NCBI GenBank assembly: GCA_030532815.1
Contig: JAUNKI010000017.1
Location: 1 to 19,301, forward strand
DNA from: Leptotrichiaceae bacterium
Lineage (GTDB): Bacteria; Fusobacteriota; Fusobacteriia; Fusobacteriales; Leptotrichiaceae
DNA: 19,301 nucleotides
Direction: 5' to 3'
Shown: positions 1-8,797 of the stretch, one piece after another
How the letters are laid out: every line of letters begins with the position of its first letter
Position numbering within the stretch: the first letter of the stretch is position 1
Notes under the pieces: generated by a model
What the model saw: only the letters and a program-made list of their open reading frames with translations
Told to the model about the DNA's origin: nothing
Databases searched by the model: none
Translations under genes and position numbers: made by a program

Positions 1-9
1 TTACAATAG

Positions 10-132
10 ACTCCAGATACTAAAAAAGAAAGAATTTTTATAACTTTTATAGAAAAAAATAAGACATCTTATATAGTAATATTAGTAAAAAGTAGGAAAC
101 TAAAAAATACAACATTAGAAATAATAAGATAT
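10..132 (+). pseudogene. possible transposase remnant (IS30-like), decayed
   Basis: An open stretch of 41 codons between stops at 7-9 and 133-135 has no start codon. Its translation includes the stretch ERIFITFIEKNKTSYIVILV followed by KSRK, which resembles the 'lLTLvERKTRf.i..kl.sKt' segment at the beginning of the catalytic core of IS30-family transposases. Nothing else of such a gene is present: no helix-turn-helix upstream (the window starts here), no continuation in any frame, no inverted repeats. If the resemblance is real this is a fragment left by an old insertion. It is a from-memory resemblance over a short stretch and could be chance in AT-rich DNA. Confidence 0.22.
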
Positions 133-152
133 TAGATGAATTTTGAAGATAA

Positions 153-371
153 ATGGTAAAAACAACTTTGATAAAAAGAACGAATGAAATAGAAAAATCC
201 CAAACTTACTTTTCCAAAACTTTAAAGGAAGCAATTTATCAAGAATTAGATAAAAAAGAAATAATAACTAAATATAAATTAATGAATAAAAATATAAAAC
301 ACTTAATGAAATCTTTTTCAATTAATTGCATTGAGTGCTATATTCAATTTGATAATTCAATTGTAAAATAA
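153..371 (+). CDS. doubtful small ORF, 72 aa, unknown
   Basis: An ATG-started reading frame of 72 codons runs towards the end of the fbp gene. The product is lysine- and isoleucine-rich (for example KKEIITKYKLMNKNIKHLMK) with no signal peptide or membrane segment. I recognise no family. The central stretch could form two short helices, vaguely like the DNA-binding part of IS3-type OrfA proteins, which would fit the possible transposase fragment just upstream. The sequence before the ATG offers only a weak ribosome site (GAAG) and no promoter stands out. It may equally be a chance ORF in non-coding AT-rich DNA. Confidence 0.2.
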   Translation: MVKTTLIKRTNEIEKSQTYFSKTLKEAIYQELDKKEIITKYKLMNKNIKHLMKSFSINCIECYIQFDNSIVK

Positions 372-385
372 TTTTTACTTTAAAA

Positions 386-2323
386 TTACTCTCCCCTCTG
401 TTTTATTATTCCGGCACGGTATGCAATAAGCAGTTTTTTCAATTCATTTATCTGATTCTGTATTTCGTGTCCTATATCCGTATCTTTAACTTTTATAACA
501 TCTTTTATTTCACGGAATACGATAGTTGAAGATAAAATATCCGCACCTTCCTTTATTGCCTTTTCTTTAGACTCAAAAGGAGCAAGAGATATTATTTTTA
601 TTCCGTATGAATTGTATATCATCGTATACCCCGCTATACCCGTTGTTTTTCTGTAAGCTTTTGAAAAGCCTCCATCTATCATAAATAATCTTCCATTAGC
701 TTTGACAGGAACTTCACCTTCCTTTACCTTTACGGGAACATGACCGTTAACAATATGTGAACTGTCAGGATCCAAGCCGAATTCGGATAAAATCATTTTG
801 CATACTTTTTCATCATTAATAAAAGTGTAATAAGAGTTCTTATTTTCTTTATGAGTTTTTTTACTATCGATAAAGTATCTTTCAAATGTTTTCATTATAT
901 CTTTTCCGAACAGAGGAGAATTTTTATTACACCATAAATACCAGATAAAATCTTTATTGCTCTTATCCCTTTGATTATTTTCCCTATTGAAGAATTCTTC
1001 TCTTATTATACTTTCAATTTTATCAAGATATGATTTTCCTTTATATAATTTACCTTTTATTTTTACTTCGGTCAGTTTCCCCTCCTTATCCATAGGTATA
1101 CATCCGTGATATAAAAGGTTTGAATTATATTTTAAGTACATTGAACCTTTATTAAGGAGAAAATTTAAATGTCTCTGTAATTTTTCACTGTTCATAAAAG
1201 AGTCTTTAAGTTTTTTCATTATTTCCTTTTCTTCTTCTGTAAGTTCAAAAGGATCATCGGGATTTACCGTCGGAAAATTAGTATCATTTAACGGATATTC
1301 CTTTTCTCCGATAATGACCGTTCCTTTCCTGTACTGTATTTTTTTCAGAAGTTCTCTATCCTTCATTTCAAATTCAGGATTTCTTTCGGAACATCTTCCT
1401 TCTATTTTAAACTGAATAACAGTAATTGCCTTATGAATCTGGGTTACGAGTCTTTCAGCGGAATTATCGTTTGTCCTGAAACTTCTGCATTCGTCATTTC
1501 CGTAATATTTCATTGAAAAAGTGGCAAGAGGGAGCAGATTTATTCCATAAGCTTCTTCGAGGATATCATTGTTATTGTATCTTGAACATATTCTGACAAC
1601 ATTGGCAATACAGGCTTCATTTCCCATTCCTGCTCCAATCCATAATAAGTCATGATTCCCCCACTGAATATCCACATTATGATATTCCAAAAGGCAGTCC
1701 ATAATAAGGTGGGGAGCAGGACCTCTGTCATATATGTCCCCTACGATATGTAGTCTGTCTACTGCCAGTCTCTGTATCAATATACTTACCGCTTCAATAA
1801 ATTCCTTTGCATAATTTATTGATATAATTGTGTCGATTATTGCATTAATGTAATCTTTTTTATTTTCTTCATCTTTTCTCTCGTATATCAATTCCTGAAT
1901 GATATATTCAAAATTTTTCGGTATTGTTTTTCTTACTTTTGATCTGGAATATTTTGTAGAAAGTTTTTTACATACTTCTATTAGCTGAAATATAACTTTT
2001 TTTGTCCATTCATCGATATTTCCGTCTTTTTCCTCAATAAGGTTATATTTGGACTTGGGATAATAAATCAATGTAGCCAGTTCCTTTTTTTCAGTTTCGG
2101 TTAAAGTCCCTCCGAAAATTTCCTCAATTTCTTCTCTTATATTTCCCGAAGCATTTCTGAGAACATGGTTAAAAGCTTCATATTCGCCATGAATATCCGA
2201 AAGAAAATGTTCAGTTCCTTTAGGCAGATTCAATATAGCTTCTAAATTGATAATTTCCGTGGAAGTTTCCGCAATATTCCGAAAACTTCTGGAAAGTAAT
2301 TCCAGATATTTTAATTCCGACAT
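386..2323 (-). CDS. fbp: fructose-1,6-bisphosphatase, class III
   Basis: Hydrolyses fructose-1,6-bisphosphate to fructose-6-phosphate, the committed step of gluconeogenesis, in the cytoplasm. The product is about 645 aa, close to the large class III enzymes of Firmicutes and Fusobacteria and unrelated to the class I enzyme of E. coli. Metallophosphatase-type motifs are clear: SDIHG (about residues 42-46), GDIYDRG (195-201), WGNHD (221-225) and NGHVPV (526-531), which supply the metal ligands and catalytic histidines. I start at the ATG at 2323 (MSELKYLELL) because GGAGG lies six bases before it. The upstream in-frame ATG at 2335 sits before that Shine-Dalgarno and has none of its own. The gene follows the dnaN terminator, so it is probably a separate unit, but no convincing promoter is visible in the short gap and no clear terminator follows the stop. 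Confidence 0.96.
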   Translation of the reverse strand: MSELKYLELLSRSFRNIAETSTEIINLEAILNLPKGTEHFLSDIHGEYEAFNHVLRNASGNIREEIEEIFGGTLTETEKKELATLIYYPKSKYNLIEEKDGNIDEWTKKVIFQLIEVCKKLSTKYSRSKVRKTIPKNFEYIIQELIYERKDEENKKDYINAIIDTIISINYAKEFIEAVSILIQRLAVDRLHIVGDIYDRGPAPHLIMDCLLEYHNVDIQWGNHDLLWIGAGMGNEACIANVVRICSRYNNNDILEEAYGINLLPLATFSMKYYGNDECRSFRTNDNSAERLVTQIHKAITVIQFKIEGRCSERNPEFEMKDRELLKKIQYRKGTVIIGEKEYPLNDTNFPTVNPDDPFELTEEEKEIMKKLKDSFMNSEKLQRHLNFLLNKGSMYLKYNSNLLYHGCIPMDKEGKLTEVKIKGKLYKGKSYLDKIESIIREEFFNRENNQRDKSNKDFIWYLWCNKNSPLFGKDIMKTFERYFIDSKKTHKENKNSYYTFINDEKVCKMILSEFGLDPDSSHIVNGHVPVKVKEGEVPVKANGRLFMIDGGFSKAYRKTTGIAGYTMIYNSYGIKIISLAPFESKEKAIKEGADILSSTIVFREIKDVIKVKDTDIGHEIQNQINELKKLLIAYRAGIIKQRGE

Positions 2324-2350
2324 TTTTTCCTCCATAAAATTTTTATATAT

Positions 2351-2400
2351 AAAAAGGCTATCTCCCCACAGAATTTAAAGTTCTATTTAGTAAGATAACC
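2351..2400 (-). terminator. rho-independent terminator after dnaN
   Basis: On the minus strand GGTTATCT (2393-2400) pairs with AGATAGCC (2356-2363), including one G-U pair, and is followed directly by five Us (2351-2355). The long loop contains a smaller AGAA/TTCT hairpin. It lies 10 bases past the dnaN stop and is the likely end of the fabZ-to-dnaN operon, leaving fbp downstream as its own unit or as read-through. Confidence 0.65.
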
Positions 2401-2409
2401 CGTATTTCC

Positions 2410-3537
2410 CTATCCTTCTCTTAAAGCCAGCGGCATTGTAAAGTAAAGGGATTTATCACTTTCCTCATCTTTTACAAGTACGGAACTTTTAGAGTTCATT
2501 AATTTAAGTTCCGTCACTTTTCCGTCAAGGATGGAAATATAATCCAATAAAAATTTGACATTCAGTGAAATTTTCAAATCTTCTCCTTCCTGAATAGTCG
2601 CCAGTTCTTCTTTTATTTTTGCATTTTCATTTATTCCTGTCAATATGAGCTTATTATTTTCAAAATTGAAAATACCTCCGTTTTTTGCATCTTTATTATC
2701 TCTGACAAATATGAGAGTTCTCTTCAGAACCGATAGAAAATCCTTTGTATTAAGTAATATTTTCTTATCATGCTGAGCACTTTTCAGTATTGACTTGTAG
2801 TCGGGAAACTGAAGCTCAATAACTCTCGTAAGAATTTCCACATTGGAAAATTTCAGGAATACTTTTGTTCCGTCAGATTTGAAAATTATGTTTTCCTCGT
2901 CTATAAGACGCATTATTCTTATTAAACCGTCTATTGTCTTTAAAGGTATGCTGACACTCAGACCTTCTTTATTTTTTTCATTTTCTTCAAGTTCTTCTTC
3001 AATATATGTCAGTCTGTATGTATCTGATGAAACAAGTTTTAGTTTATTTTCCTCAATTTCAAATCTTATACAGTTTACAGCCAGATTTTCAGGATCAGTT
3101 GAGGCTGAAATTTTTACATTTTCTATATAATTTAATAATTTATTTTTGTCGAATGTATATTCTACTCCCAATTCAATTTTTGTCTGAACGGGAAAATTTT
3201 CCGCATCATATATTGAAAATTCGGTATTTGTACTATCTGTTTTTATAATTAATTTGCCCTGTTCTTCTATTAATTCGATTTTTTCATCTAAAATCTGTTT
3301 TAAGAATTCTTCGATTAATTTATGTTTGATTACTATTTTTCCTTCAGAAGCTATTTCTCCTGAAATTTCGGTATTTATGGACAGTTCCAGATCCGTACCC
3401 TTCAAAATGATTTTATTTTCTTTCGCTTCTATATATATCCCTGAAAGAACTTCCCTTATTTTATTTTCCGTTACGGCATTTTCAACTACTTGTATAGCTT
3501 TCAGAAGCTCTTTTCTGTCAACTTTTACGTTAAGCAT
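2410..3537 (-). CDS. dnaN: DNA polymerase III beta subunit (sliding clamp)
   Basis: Homodimeric ring that tethers DNA polymerase III to the template and acts as the docking hub for replication and repair proteins. The 375-aa length and three-domain layout fit the family: an opening like MLNVKVDRKELLKAIQVVE, a middle LAVNCIRFEIEENKLKLVSSDTYRL-type segment (typically LR.v.f......l.lvaTD.yRL) and a C-terminal end YFTMPLALREG, corresponding to the usual '.PmRl' tail near the peptide-binding cleft. AAAGGAG lies seven bases before the ATG. It starts 30 bases after the sigma factor gene and should be co-transcribed with it. The usual neighbours dnaA and recF are not beside it here. Confidence 0.95.
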   Translation of the reverse strand: MLNVKVDRKELLKAIQVVENAVTENKIREVLSGIYIEAKENKIILKGTDLELSINTEISGEIASEGKIVIKHKLIEEFLKQILDEKIELIEEQGKLIIKTDSTNTEFSIYDAENFPVQTKIELGVEYTFDKNKLLNYIENVKISASTDPENLAVNCIRFEIEENKLKLVSSDTYRLTYIEEELEENEKNKEGLSVSIPLKTIDGLIRIMRLIDEENIIFKSDGTKVFLKFSNVEILTRVIELQFPDYKSILKSAQHDKKILLNTKDFLSVLKRTLIFVRDNKDAKNGGIFNFENNKLILTGINENAKIKEELATIQEGEDLKISLNVKFLLDYISILDGKVTELKLMNSKSSVLVKDEESDKSLYFTMPLALREG

Positions 3538-3567
3538 TTTTTTCTCCTTTACTTTATTCTGTATATT

Positions 3568-4389
3568 TTAAAATATTTCCTTATATTCCTTAAAATGATT
3601 TTTAAGTTTAGTTATTGCCTTTTTTTCAATCTGTCTGACTCTTTCTCTCGTAATATTAAGTTCAGCTCCGATTTCTTTCAATGTATGTATTTTATTATTA
3701 TAAAGACCGTACCTCAACTCCAGAATTTCCTTTTCTCTGTCTGTAAGAATATTTTCAAGCAGTTCTCTCATTTCCGACAGCTGATCTTCCTTTATTATTT
3801 TTTCTTCAACATCATCAGTATGACCGACAATATCTTCCAGATATATGTTGTCTCCTATTGTTTCATTTAGTGACATTACATCTTGAAATTCATTTAAAAG
3901 AAGAATAACTTTACTTTCTTTCAAATCCACCTTATCCGCTATATATTCGGTCGAAGGAGATTCACCGTATTTTGCGGCATATTCGGTAATAACTCTGTTC
4001 ACTTTTGCCAGCTGCTCATATTTATACGAAGGTATTCTTATATCTCTTCCGGTATTTATAATAGCTTTTTTTATGGACTGTTTTATCCACCATACTGCAT
4101 ATGTGCTAAATCTGTGACCTTTTTCATAATCAAATTTATTTATCGCTTTTATTAGCCCTATATTTCCTTCACTTATCAGATCGATTAAAGGCAGTCCGTT
4201 ACCTAAGGACTTTTTGGCGGTACTTATGACCAGTCTTAAATTTGACAATATAAGAAGCTGTCTTGCCTGTTCATCATTTTCTTCTCTGATTCTTCTTAAT
4301 AATTCATATTCTTCTTCTTTAGACAACAAATTAAATTTTTGAATGTCGCTCAAGTATAAAGAAATTAAATTTAAGTTGTTTTCTTCCAT
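3568..4389 (-). CDS. sigma-70 family RNA polymerase sigma factor (RpoD-like, short)
   Basis: Directs RNA polymerase to promoters. In the 273-aa product, region 1.2 (about residues 1-30, LISLYLSDIQKFNLLSKEEE), region 2 (LISEGNIGLIKAINKFDYEK then FSTYAVWWIKQSIKKAI, the -10 recognition and melting part), region 3 and region 4 (LTDREKEILELRYGL and a helix-turn-helix with ITRERVRQIEKKA) are all complete. Region 1.1 and the long non-conserved insert of a housekeeping RpoD are absent, so this is either a compact primary sigma factor or a group 2 paralogue. I chose the ATG at 4389 because GGAGAG lies four to five bases before it. The in-frame ATGs at 4410 and 4401 lack a ribosome site. It sits between gpsA and dnaN in the same transcription direction. 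Confidence 0.93.
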   Translation of the reverse strand: MEENNLNLISLYLSDIQKFNLLSKEEEYELLRRIREENDEQARQLLILSNLRLVISTAKKSLGNGLPLIDLISEGNIGLIKAINKFDYEKGHRFSTYAVWWIKQSIKKAIINTGRDIRIPSYKYEQLAKVNRVITEYAAKYGESPSTEYIADKVDLKESKVILLLNEFQDVMSLNETIGDNIYLEDIVGHTDDVEEKIIKEDQLSEMRELLENILTDREKEILELRYGLYNNKIHTLKEIGAELNITRERVRQIEKKAITKLKNHFKEYKEIF

Positions 4390-4433
4390 ATATCTCTCCA
4401 TATAATGCACTTTTTATTTATGTACTAACAAAT

Positions 4434-5453
4434 TTAAATAAACTCAGACCTGAGATCTCTACTCATAAAAGTGGACGCCAGCTCGGCAACAGGCTTTTCA
4501 TTATAAATCACCTCATAAAGTGCGGTAAAAATAGGTGCTTTTATCTTCTTTTCCTTTATTATGGAATAAAGAGCTTTTATTGTCTCAGCTCCTTCAGAAA
4601 CCATTTTCATATTTGCCACTATCTCCGCTATTTTTTTTCCTTTACCCAGCTCTTCTCCTACAAATCTGTTTCTGCTGTGTTTACTCGTACACGTTACAAT
4701 AATATCGCCAAGTCCCGAAAGACCCATAAAAGTTTTCGGATCAGCATTGTAATATTTTCCGAATTCAAGTATTTCATTTAATCCTCTTGTAAGAAGTGCC
4801 GCTTTTGTATTATCTCCGTAGCCTATACCGTCAGCTATTCCTGCAGCTATCGCAAGACAATTTTTCAGTGCTCCTCCAAGTTCAGCTCCTATAAGATCGG
4901 TTCCTGTGTAAACCCTTAAATATGAAGTACTGAAAACATTCTGGATTTCCATTGCGGACTTTTCATTTTCAGACACTGATAAAATTGCCGAAGGCAATTT
5001 TCGGGATACTTCTTCTGCATGAGTAGGACCTGCTAACAGTACATAGCTGTATTCTCTTTCTCCCAGCTCTTCAGCCACCACTTCGGAAATTCTCCTGTTT
5101 GTGGAAACTTCCATACCTTTTGCAACATTTACTATTATTATATTATAATCCAGACAATTTTTCAATCTTTTTAATAAAGGTCTTAAAAACTGTGTAGGTG
5201 TTGCCAGCAGAATAATATCCATTTTACCGTAATTATCAGGATTTTTCAGTATTTCACAGTAGTCATCAACTATAGTAAGTTCTTCAGGAAGTTTTATTCC
5301 GGGAAGCAGCAGTTTATTTTCTCCGGTTTCTTTCATTACTTTTCTTATTTCCTCATTGTATTCCCATAAATATACTTTATTCCCATTTTCAGACAGCAGT
5401 CTCGAAAGACAGGTTCCCCAGCTTCCTCCGCCTATAACAAGGATATTTTTCAT
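4434..5453 (-). CDS. gpsA: glycerol-3-phosphate dehydrogenase [NAD(P)+]
   Basis: Reduces dihydroxyacetone phosphate to sn-glycerol-3-phosphate, the backbone for phospholipids. The 339-aa product has the N-terminal Rossmann motif IGGGSWGTCL (residues 7-16), the conserved AGPTHAEEV (141-149), the catalytic lysine region ELGGALKNCLAIAAGIADG (lysine about 197), SGLGD (246-250) and the substrate-binding TSKHSRNR stretch (256-263). The ribosome site is modest (GGTGA). It follows plsY after 33 bases, which is a functional pairing: GpsA makes the acceptor that PlsY acylates. Confidence 0.96.
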   Translation of the reverse strand: MKNILVIGGGSWGTCLSRLLSENGNKVYLWEYNEEIRKVMKETGENKLLLPGIKLPEELTIVDDYCEILKNPDNYGKMDIILLATPTQFLRPLLKRLKNCLDYNIIIVNVAKGMEVSTNRRISEVVAEELGEREYSYVLLAGPTHAEEVSRKLPSAILSVSENEKSAMEIQNVFSTSYLRVYTGTDLIGAELGGALKNCLAIAAGIADGIGYGDNTKAALLTRGLNEILEFGKYYNADPKTFMGLSGLGDIIVTCTSKHSRNRFVGEELGKGKKIAEIVANMKMVSEGAETIKALYSIIKEKKIKAPIFTALYEVIYNEKPVAELASTFMSRDLRSEFI

Positions 5454-5486
5454 AATTCACCAACTTTCTGCAGAGTACTGCTATTT

Positions 5487-6107
5487 TTATTTTTTATTTA
5501 TCGTAAATTTCGGTTCAGTTCCGTTCATTATTCTTTCTATATTGCTTCGATGTTTCATTACTATAAGGACAGCTATTCCGAGGCCGAAAACAGTAAGAAA
5601 AATATTTTTATAAAAAATATATATCAGAATAGGTAAAGATACCGCACCTATTATTGACGAAAGGGATACATATCTTGAAATTCCGAATACAATAAAAAAT
5701 ACTACCGCTGCCGACAGTAAGGCCCATGGTACCAGAACCGTAAAAACTCCCACTGTTGTGGCAACCGCCTTTCCTCCTTTAAATTTCATAAATATCGAAA
5801 AACTGTGTCCTATAATTGCCATTATTCCTATAACAACCGCATCAATATTTGAAACCCCCGTAAAGTTTTCCAGTGTGTCGGCATGAATTAATAATGCAGC
5901 TCCGGTAGGTACTGCTCCTTTACATATGTCAAGAATTAATGTCAATATTCCCAGTTTTGCTCCCAATACCCTTGCAGCATTGGTAGAGCCTGTATTTCTG
6001 CTTCCGTGCTCCCTCACATCTATTCCTTTAAAAACTTTTCCTATCCAGAGGGCATTGGGAATACGTCCTAAAAAATATGCCGGTACCCCTAACAAAACTG
6101 TATTCAT
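5487..6107 (-). CDS. plsY: acyl-phosphate:glycerol-3-phosphate acyltransferase PlsY
   Basis: Integral membrane enzyme that transfers an acyl group from acyl-phosphate to position 1 of glycerol-3-phosphate. At 206 aa it has the normal size and the three cytoplasmic loop motifs: REHGSRNTGSTNAARV (32-47), KFKGGKAVATTVGV (108-121) and, near the C-terminus, RSNIERIMNGTEPK. Several hydrophobic segments separate them. AAAGG eight bases before the ATG supports the start. It precedes gpsA and follows the MATE gene by 92 bases, a gap containing an all-AT inverted repeat (6131-6150) that I cannot assign. Confidence 0.95.
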   Translation of the reverse strand: MNTVLLGVPAYFLGRIPNALWIGKVFKGIDVREHGSRNTGSTNAARVLGAKLGILTLILDICKGAVPTGAALLIHADTLENFTGVSNIDAVVIGIMAIIGHSFSIFMKFKGGKAVATTVGVFTVLVPWALLSAAVVFFIVFGISRYVSLSSIIGAVSLPILIYIFYKNIFLTVFGLGIAVLIVMKHRSNIERIMNGTEPKFTINKK

Positions 6108-6199
6108 CCTTATAACCTTTCCTTTCTATGAATTATTTTCATAAATAATTTCAAAAACAGATGATTTATAAAATATTATTCTGATTTTTTTATTAATTA

Positions 6200-7630
6200 T
6201 TATCTGATATTATCTGAATCCTCGATTTTATTTTTTTCAGTTTCCTTTACTTTCAGTTTTCTTAATTCCCTAAACAGAAATATTATCAGAACTGTTGTAA
6301 ATATTAAATCGGTAAAGGGTTGAGCATACCACACTCCGTTCAGTTGCCATATATGGGAAAAAATTATGACTACAAGGAGAAATATTACAACCTGTCTTAA
6401 AAGATTTAATGTTACCGAATATCTCGGTCTGCCTGTTGCCTGAAAATAATTGGGCAGTATTATTCCTAAAGAAGCAGGAATTATAAGGGAAAAATAAATT
6501 CTGATTGCTTTAATCCCTTCTTTCAGACCTTCTTTCGTACTTTTTTCATTAAAAAAAAGTATAAGATTTTTCGGAAAAAGCATTATTACAATCCAGAATA
6601 TAAAAGAAAGCAGAAGCCCTGAAAAAATCCCTGTCAAAAGTGTTTTTCTTACTCTCCTGTAATTTTCCGCCCCGTAATTAAATCCGATTATAGGCTGAAT
6701 TGCCTGTGCAGCTGAATATACAGTCATTGTCATTATAGGAAGATAGGAGTTTATAATTGTCATAACTGCCACTCCGTATGTTCCTCCGTTAGTTTCAACT
6801 ATCTTATTCGTTATAAGTCCCACTCCCGAGCTTGCAAGCTGTAAGAGAAACGGTGACATGCCTATTACAAAAATATCCCTTACTATATTCCGAGAAAGCT
6901 TCAAATTTTTGAATTTTAATCTTAAAGTTATAGTATCTTCCAATTCATATCCGAACAAGTTTATTTTAAAAGGAAGCTTTCCTGCCGTTATAAAATACAT
7001 GACAAACAGTGCCGACAGTATATTTCCTATGAGAGTAGCATATGCCGTTCCTTCTATTCCTGTTTTCATTATCATTATCGCCACATAATCAAGAACAATA
7101 TTTACCGTAGCTCCCAGAATCATTGAAAACATGGCTACTCTGGGAGCTCCTGCAGCACTCAGAATATTTGTAAGTCCGTAGGAGAAAAACAGGGGAAATA
7201 TTGCATAAAGTATTATTTCCAGATATGTTCTGGCATAAGGAAGCGTTTCACTGTTTGCTCCCGAAAATATAAGTATTTCATCAAGGTTTATTTTTAACAG
7301 TATGAACAGTATAAGTCCGAGCACTGTAAAAATAGTAAGAGCATTTCCCAATATTTTTTCGGCATCTTCTTCCTTTCTCTGTCCCAGTCTTATTGAAACG
7401 ATAGTTCCGCTTCCTACTCCTACAAGCATGGCAAAAGCTATGAATATCATTACAATATAAAAAGATACTCCTGCACCTGCCAAAGCCTGTTCATTTATCT
7501 TTCCTACAAAAAACCTGTCTACTATATTATAAAGTACAACTACAATTGAACCTATAAAAGTCGGTACAAAATATTTTATAAATAGTTTAAAAATAGAACT
7601 ATTCAGCAATTCTTCCCGTTTCTTTTCCAT
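6200..7630 (-). CDS. MATE family multidrug/sodium antiporter (MepA-like)
   Basis: A 476-aa inner-membrane protein with about twelve hydrophobic segments in two halves, typical of the multidrug and toxic compound extrusion family. The N-terminal FVPTFIGSIVVVLYNIVDRF followed by FVGK matches the MepA/DinF-like signature, with AGAGVSFYIVMIFIAFAMLV after it, and PIIGFNYGAENYRRVRKTLL in the second half is the usual MATE 'GyN.GA....R'. It begins 24 bases after lpxB, in line with the lipid A genes. Substrates cannot be read from sequence. Because of its place between lpxB and plsY, a role in envelope lipid export or flipping is conceivable but unsupported. Confidence 0.9.
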   Translation of the reverse strand: MEKKREELLNSSIFKLFIKYFVPTFIGSIVVVLYNIVDRFFVGKINEQALAGAGVSFYIVMIFIAFAMLVGVGSGTIVSIRLGQRKEEDAEKILGNALTIFTVLGLILFILLKINLDEILIFSGANSETLPYARTYLEIILYAIFPLFFSYGLTNILSAAGAPRVAMFSMILGATVNIVLDYVAIMIMKTGIEGTAYATLIGNILSALFVMYFITAGKLPFKINLFGYELEDTITLRLKFKNLKLSRNIVRDIFVIGMSPFLLQLASSGVGLITNKIVETNGGTYGVAVMTIINSYLPIMTMTVYSAAQAIQPIIGFNYGAENYRRVRKTLLTGIFSGLLLSFIFWIVIMLFPKNLILFFNEKSTKEGLKEGIKAIRIYFSLIIPASLGIILPNYFQATGRPRYSVTLNLLRQVVIFLLVVIIFSHIWQLNGVWYAQPFTDLIFTTVLIIFLFRELRKLKVKETEKNKIEDSDNIR

Positions 7631-7654
7631 AAATGTTTTTATCCTTTTTCAGTT

Positions 7655-8797
7655 TTAATTTTTCATGATATTCCGATTATTGATTTTTTTTATTAAATAA
7701 TCGGATATCTTTTCCAGAACTCCCTTTTCTCCCAATTTTTCTCTTTCTTTTTTCAATTCCGTCACTATACTTTCCTTCTCTTTTTCTATTTTTTCACACT
7801 GTTCCCATAGTTTTTCCAAATTGAAATCTTCCTGAAGCAGTTCAGGATATATTTCCTTTCCGGCATTCAGATTTGTCAGTGCAATATACTTTATTTTTAC
7901 TATTTTTCTGGCAATAAAAGCATTTATCGGAGACGTCCTGTAAACGGTTATTACAGGAAGCCCTGTAAGAGACAGTTCAAAAGTCACTGTTCCCGATGTT
8001 GCAATTGCATATTTACATTCGTTTCTTAATTCCTGTATTGAATTAAAACTTATTTCCAGATTTTTTATTTCCTTTAATTTTATATTAAACTTTTTTTCTA
8101 TGTTTTCTATATATTTTAAGTGTGATTTATCTGCAAATTTCATTATAAACTTTTCATTTTTCATTTTTCTGCTTTTAAGCAGTTCCGTTATAACCGGTAT
8201 AAATTTTTCAATTTCCTGTTTCCGGCTTCCCGGCAATAGAAGTATCTTGCTTCCGAGTTTTTCGGAAAACTCGTATTTATCCACTAAAGGATTACCGAAA
8301 TATTTTACGTTTAATCCGGACTTTTCCTCTATACTGTCAAAATATTCTTTTTCAAAAGGAAAAATAACAATTACATCATCAAATTCCTTTATAGTTTTTA
8401 TTCTCTTTTTTCCCCACGCCCATATTTTCGGCGGAATATAATATACCGTTTTTATAAAAGGCAGATTCTTTCTGAGCAGTTTAAAGAATCTCAGATTAAA
8501 GCCTCCGAAATCCACAAATATTACCGTATCAATGTCGTTCTTTTTTATATATTCGATATATTCTTCCGCTTTCTGTTTAAAGTACTTGTATTTTTTCAGT
8601 GCTTCTATAAAACCCATTATATCATTGTCTTTTATATGGGTTATTTTATTTGCTCCCCTGTCTATGGATTTGTCTCCTACAACTCCGTAAAATTCAATAT
8701 CGGGAGCTTTTTTCCTTATTTCTTCCACAATATAGGATAAATGGAGATCTCCTGACATTTCACCGCATGAAACAAATACTTTTTTTATATTATTCAT
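7655..8797 (-). CDS. lpxB: lipid-A-disaccharide synthase
   Basis: Peripheral membrane GT-B glycosyltransferase (family GT19) that joins lipid X to UDP-2,3-diacylglucosamine to make the tetraacyl disaccharide of lipid A. The 380-aa product has SCGEMSGDLH (10-19), VDFGGFNLR (95-103), YYIPPKIWAW (119-128), GNPLVD (168-173) and LLPGSRKQEI (187-196), all family hallmarks. Its ATG overlaps the lpxI stop (ATGA, four bases), indicating translational coupling. AAGGA lies upstream inside lpxI. It uses both the substrate and the product of LpxI, its immediate neighbour. Confidence 0.97.
   Translation of the reverse strand: MNNIKKVFVSCGEMSGDLHLSYIVEEIRKKAPDIEFYGVVGDKSIDRGANKITHIKDNDIMGFIEALKKYKYFKQKAEEYIEYIKKNDIDTVIFVDFGGFNLRFFKLLRKNLPFIKTVYYIPPKIWAWGKKRIKTIKEFDDVIVIFPFEKEYFDSIEEKSGLNVKYFGNPLVDKYEFSEKLGSKILLLPGSRKQEIEKFIPVITELLKSRKMKNEKFIMKFADKSHLKYIENIEKKFNIKLKEIKNLEISFNSIQELRNECKYAIATSGTVTFELSLTGLPVITVYRTSPINAFIARKIVKIKYIALTNLNAGKEIYPELLQEDFNLEKLWEQCEKIEKEKESIVTELKKEREKLGEKGVLEKISDYLIKKINNRNIMKN

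Noticed and set aside
2843..3870. Several plus-strand reading frames across dnaN and the sigma factor gene
   Set aside because: They lie opposite strongly conserved genes, encode low-complexity Ser/Phe/Leu-rich products typical of the reverse strand of AT-rich genes, and have no ribosome sites.
6131..6150. All-AT inverted repeat AATTATTT-TCAT-AAATAATT between the MATE gene and plsY
   Set aside because: It is perfect but made only of A and T, has no U-run after it, and is expected by chance in such DNA; too weak to call a terminator or operator.
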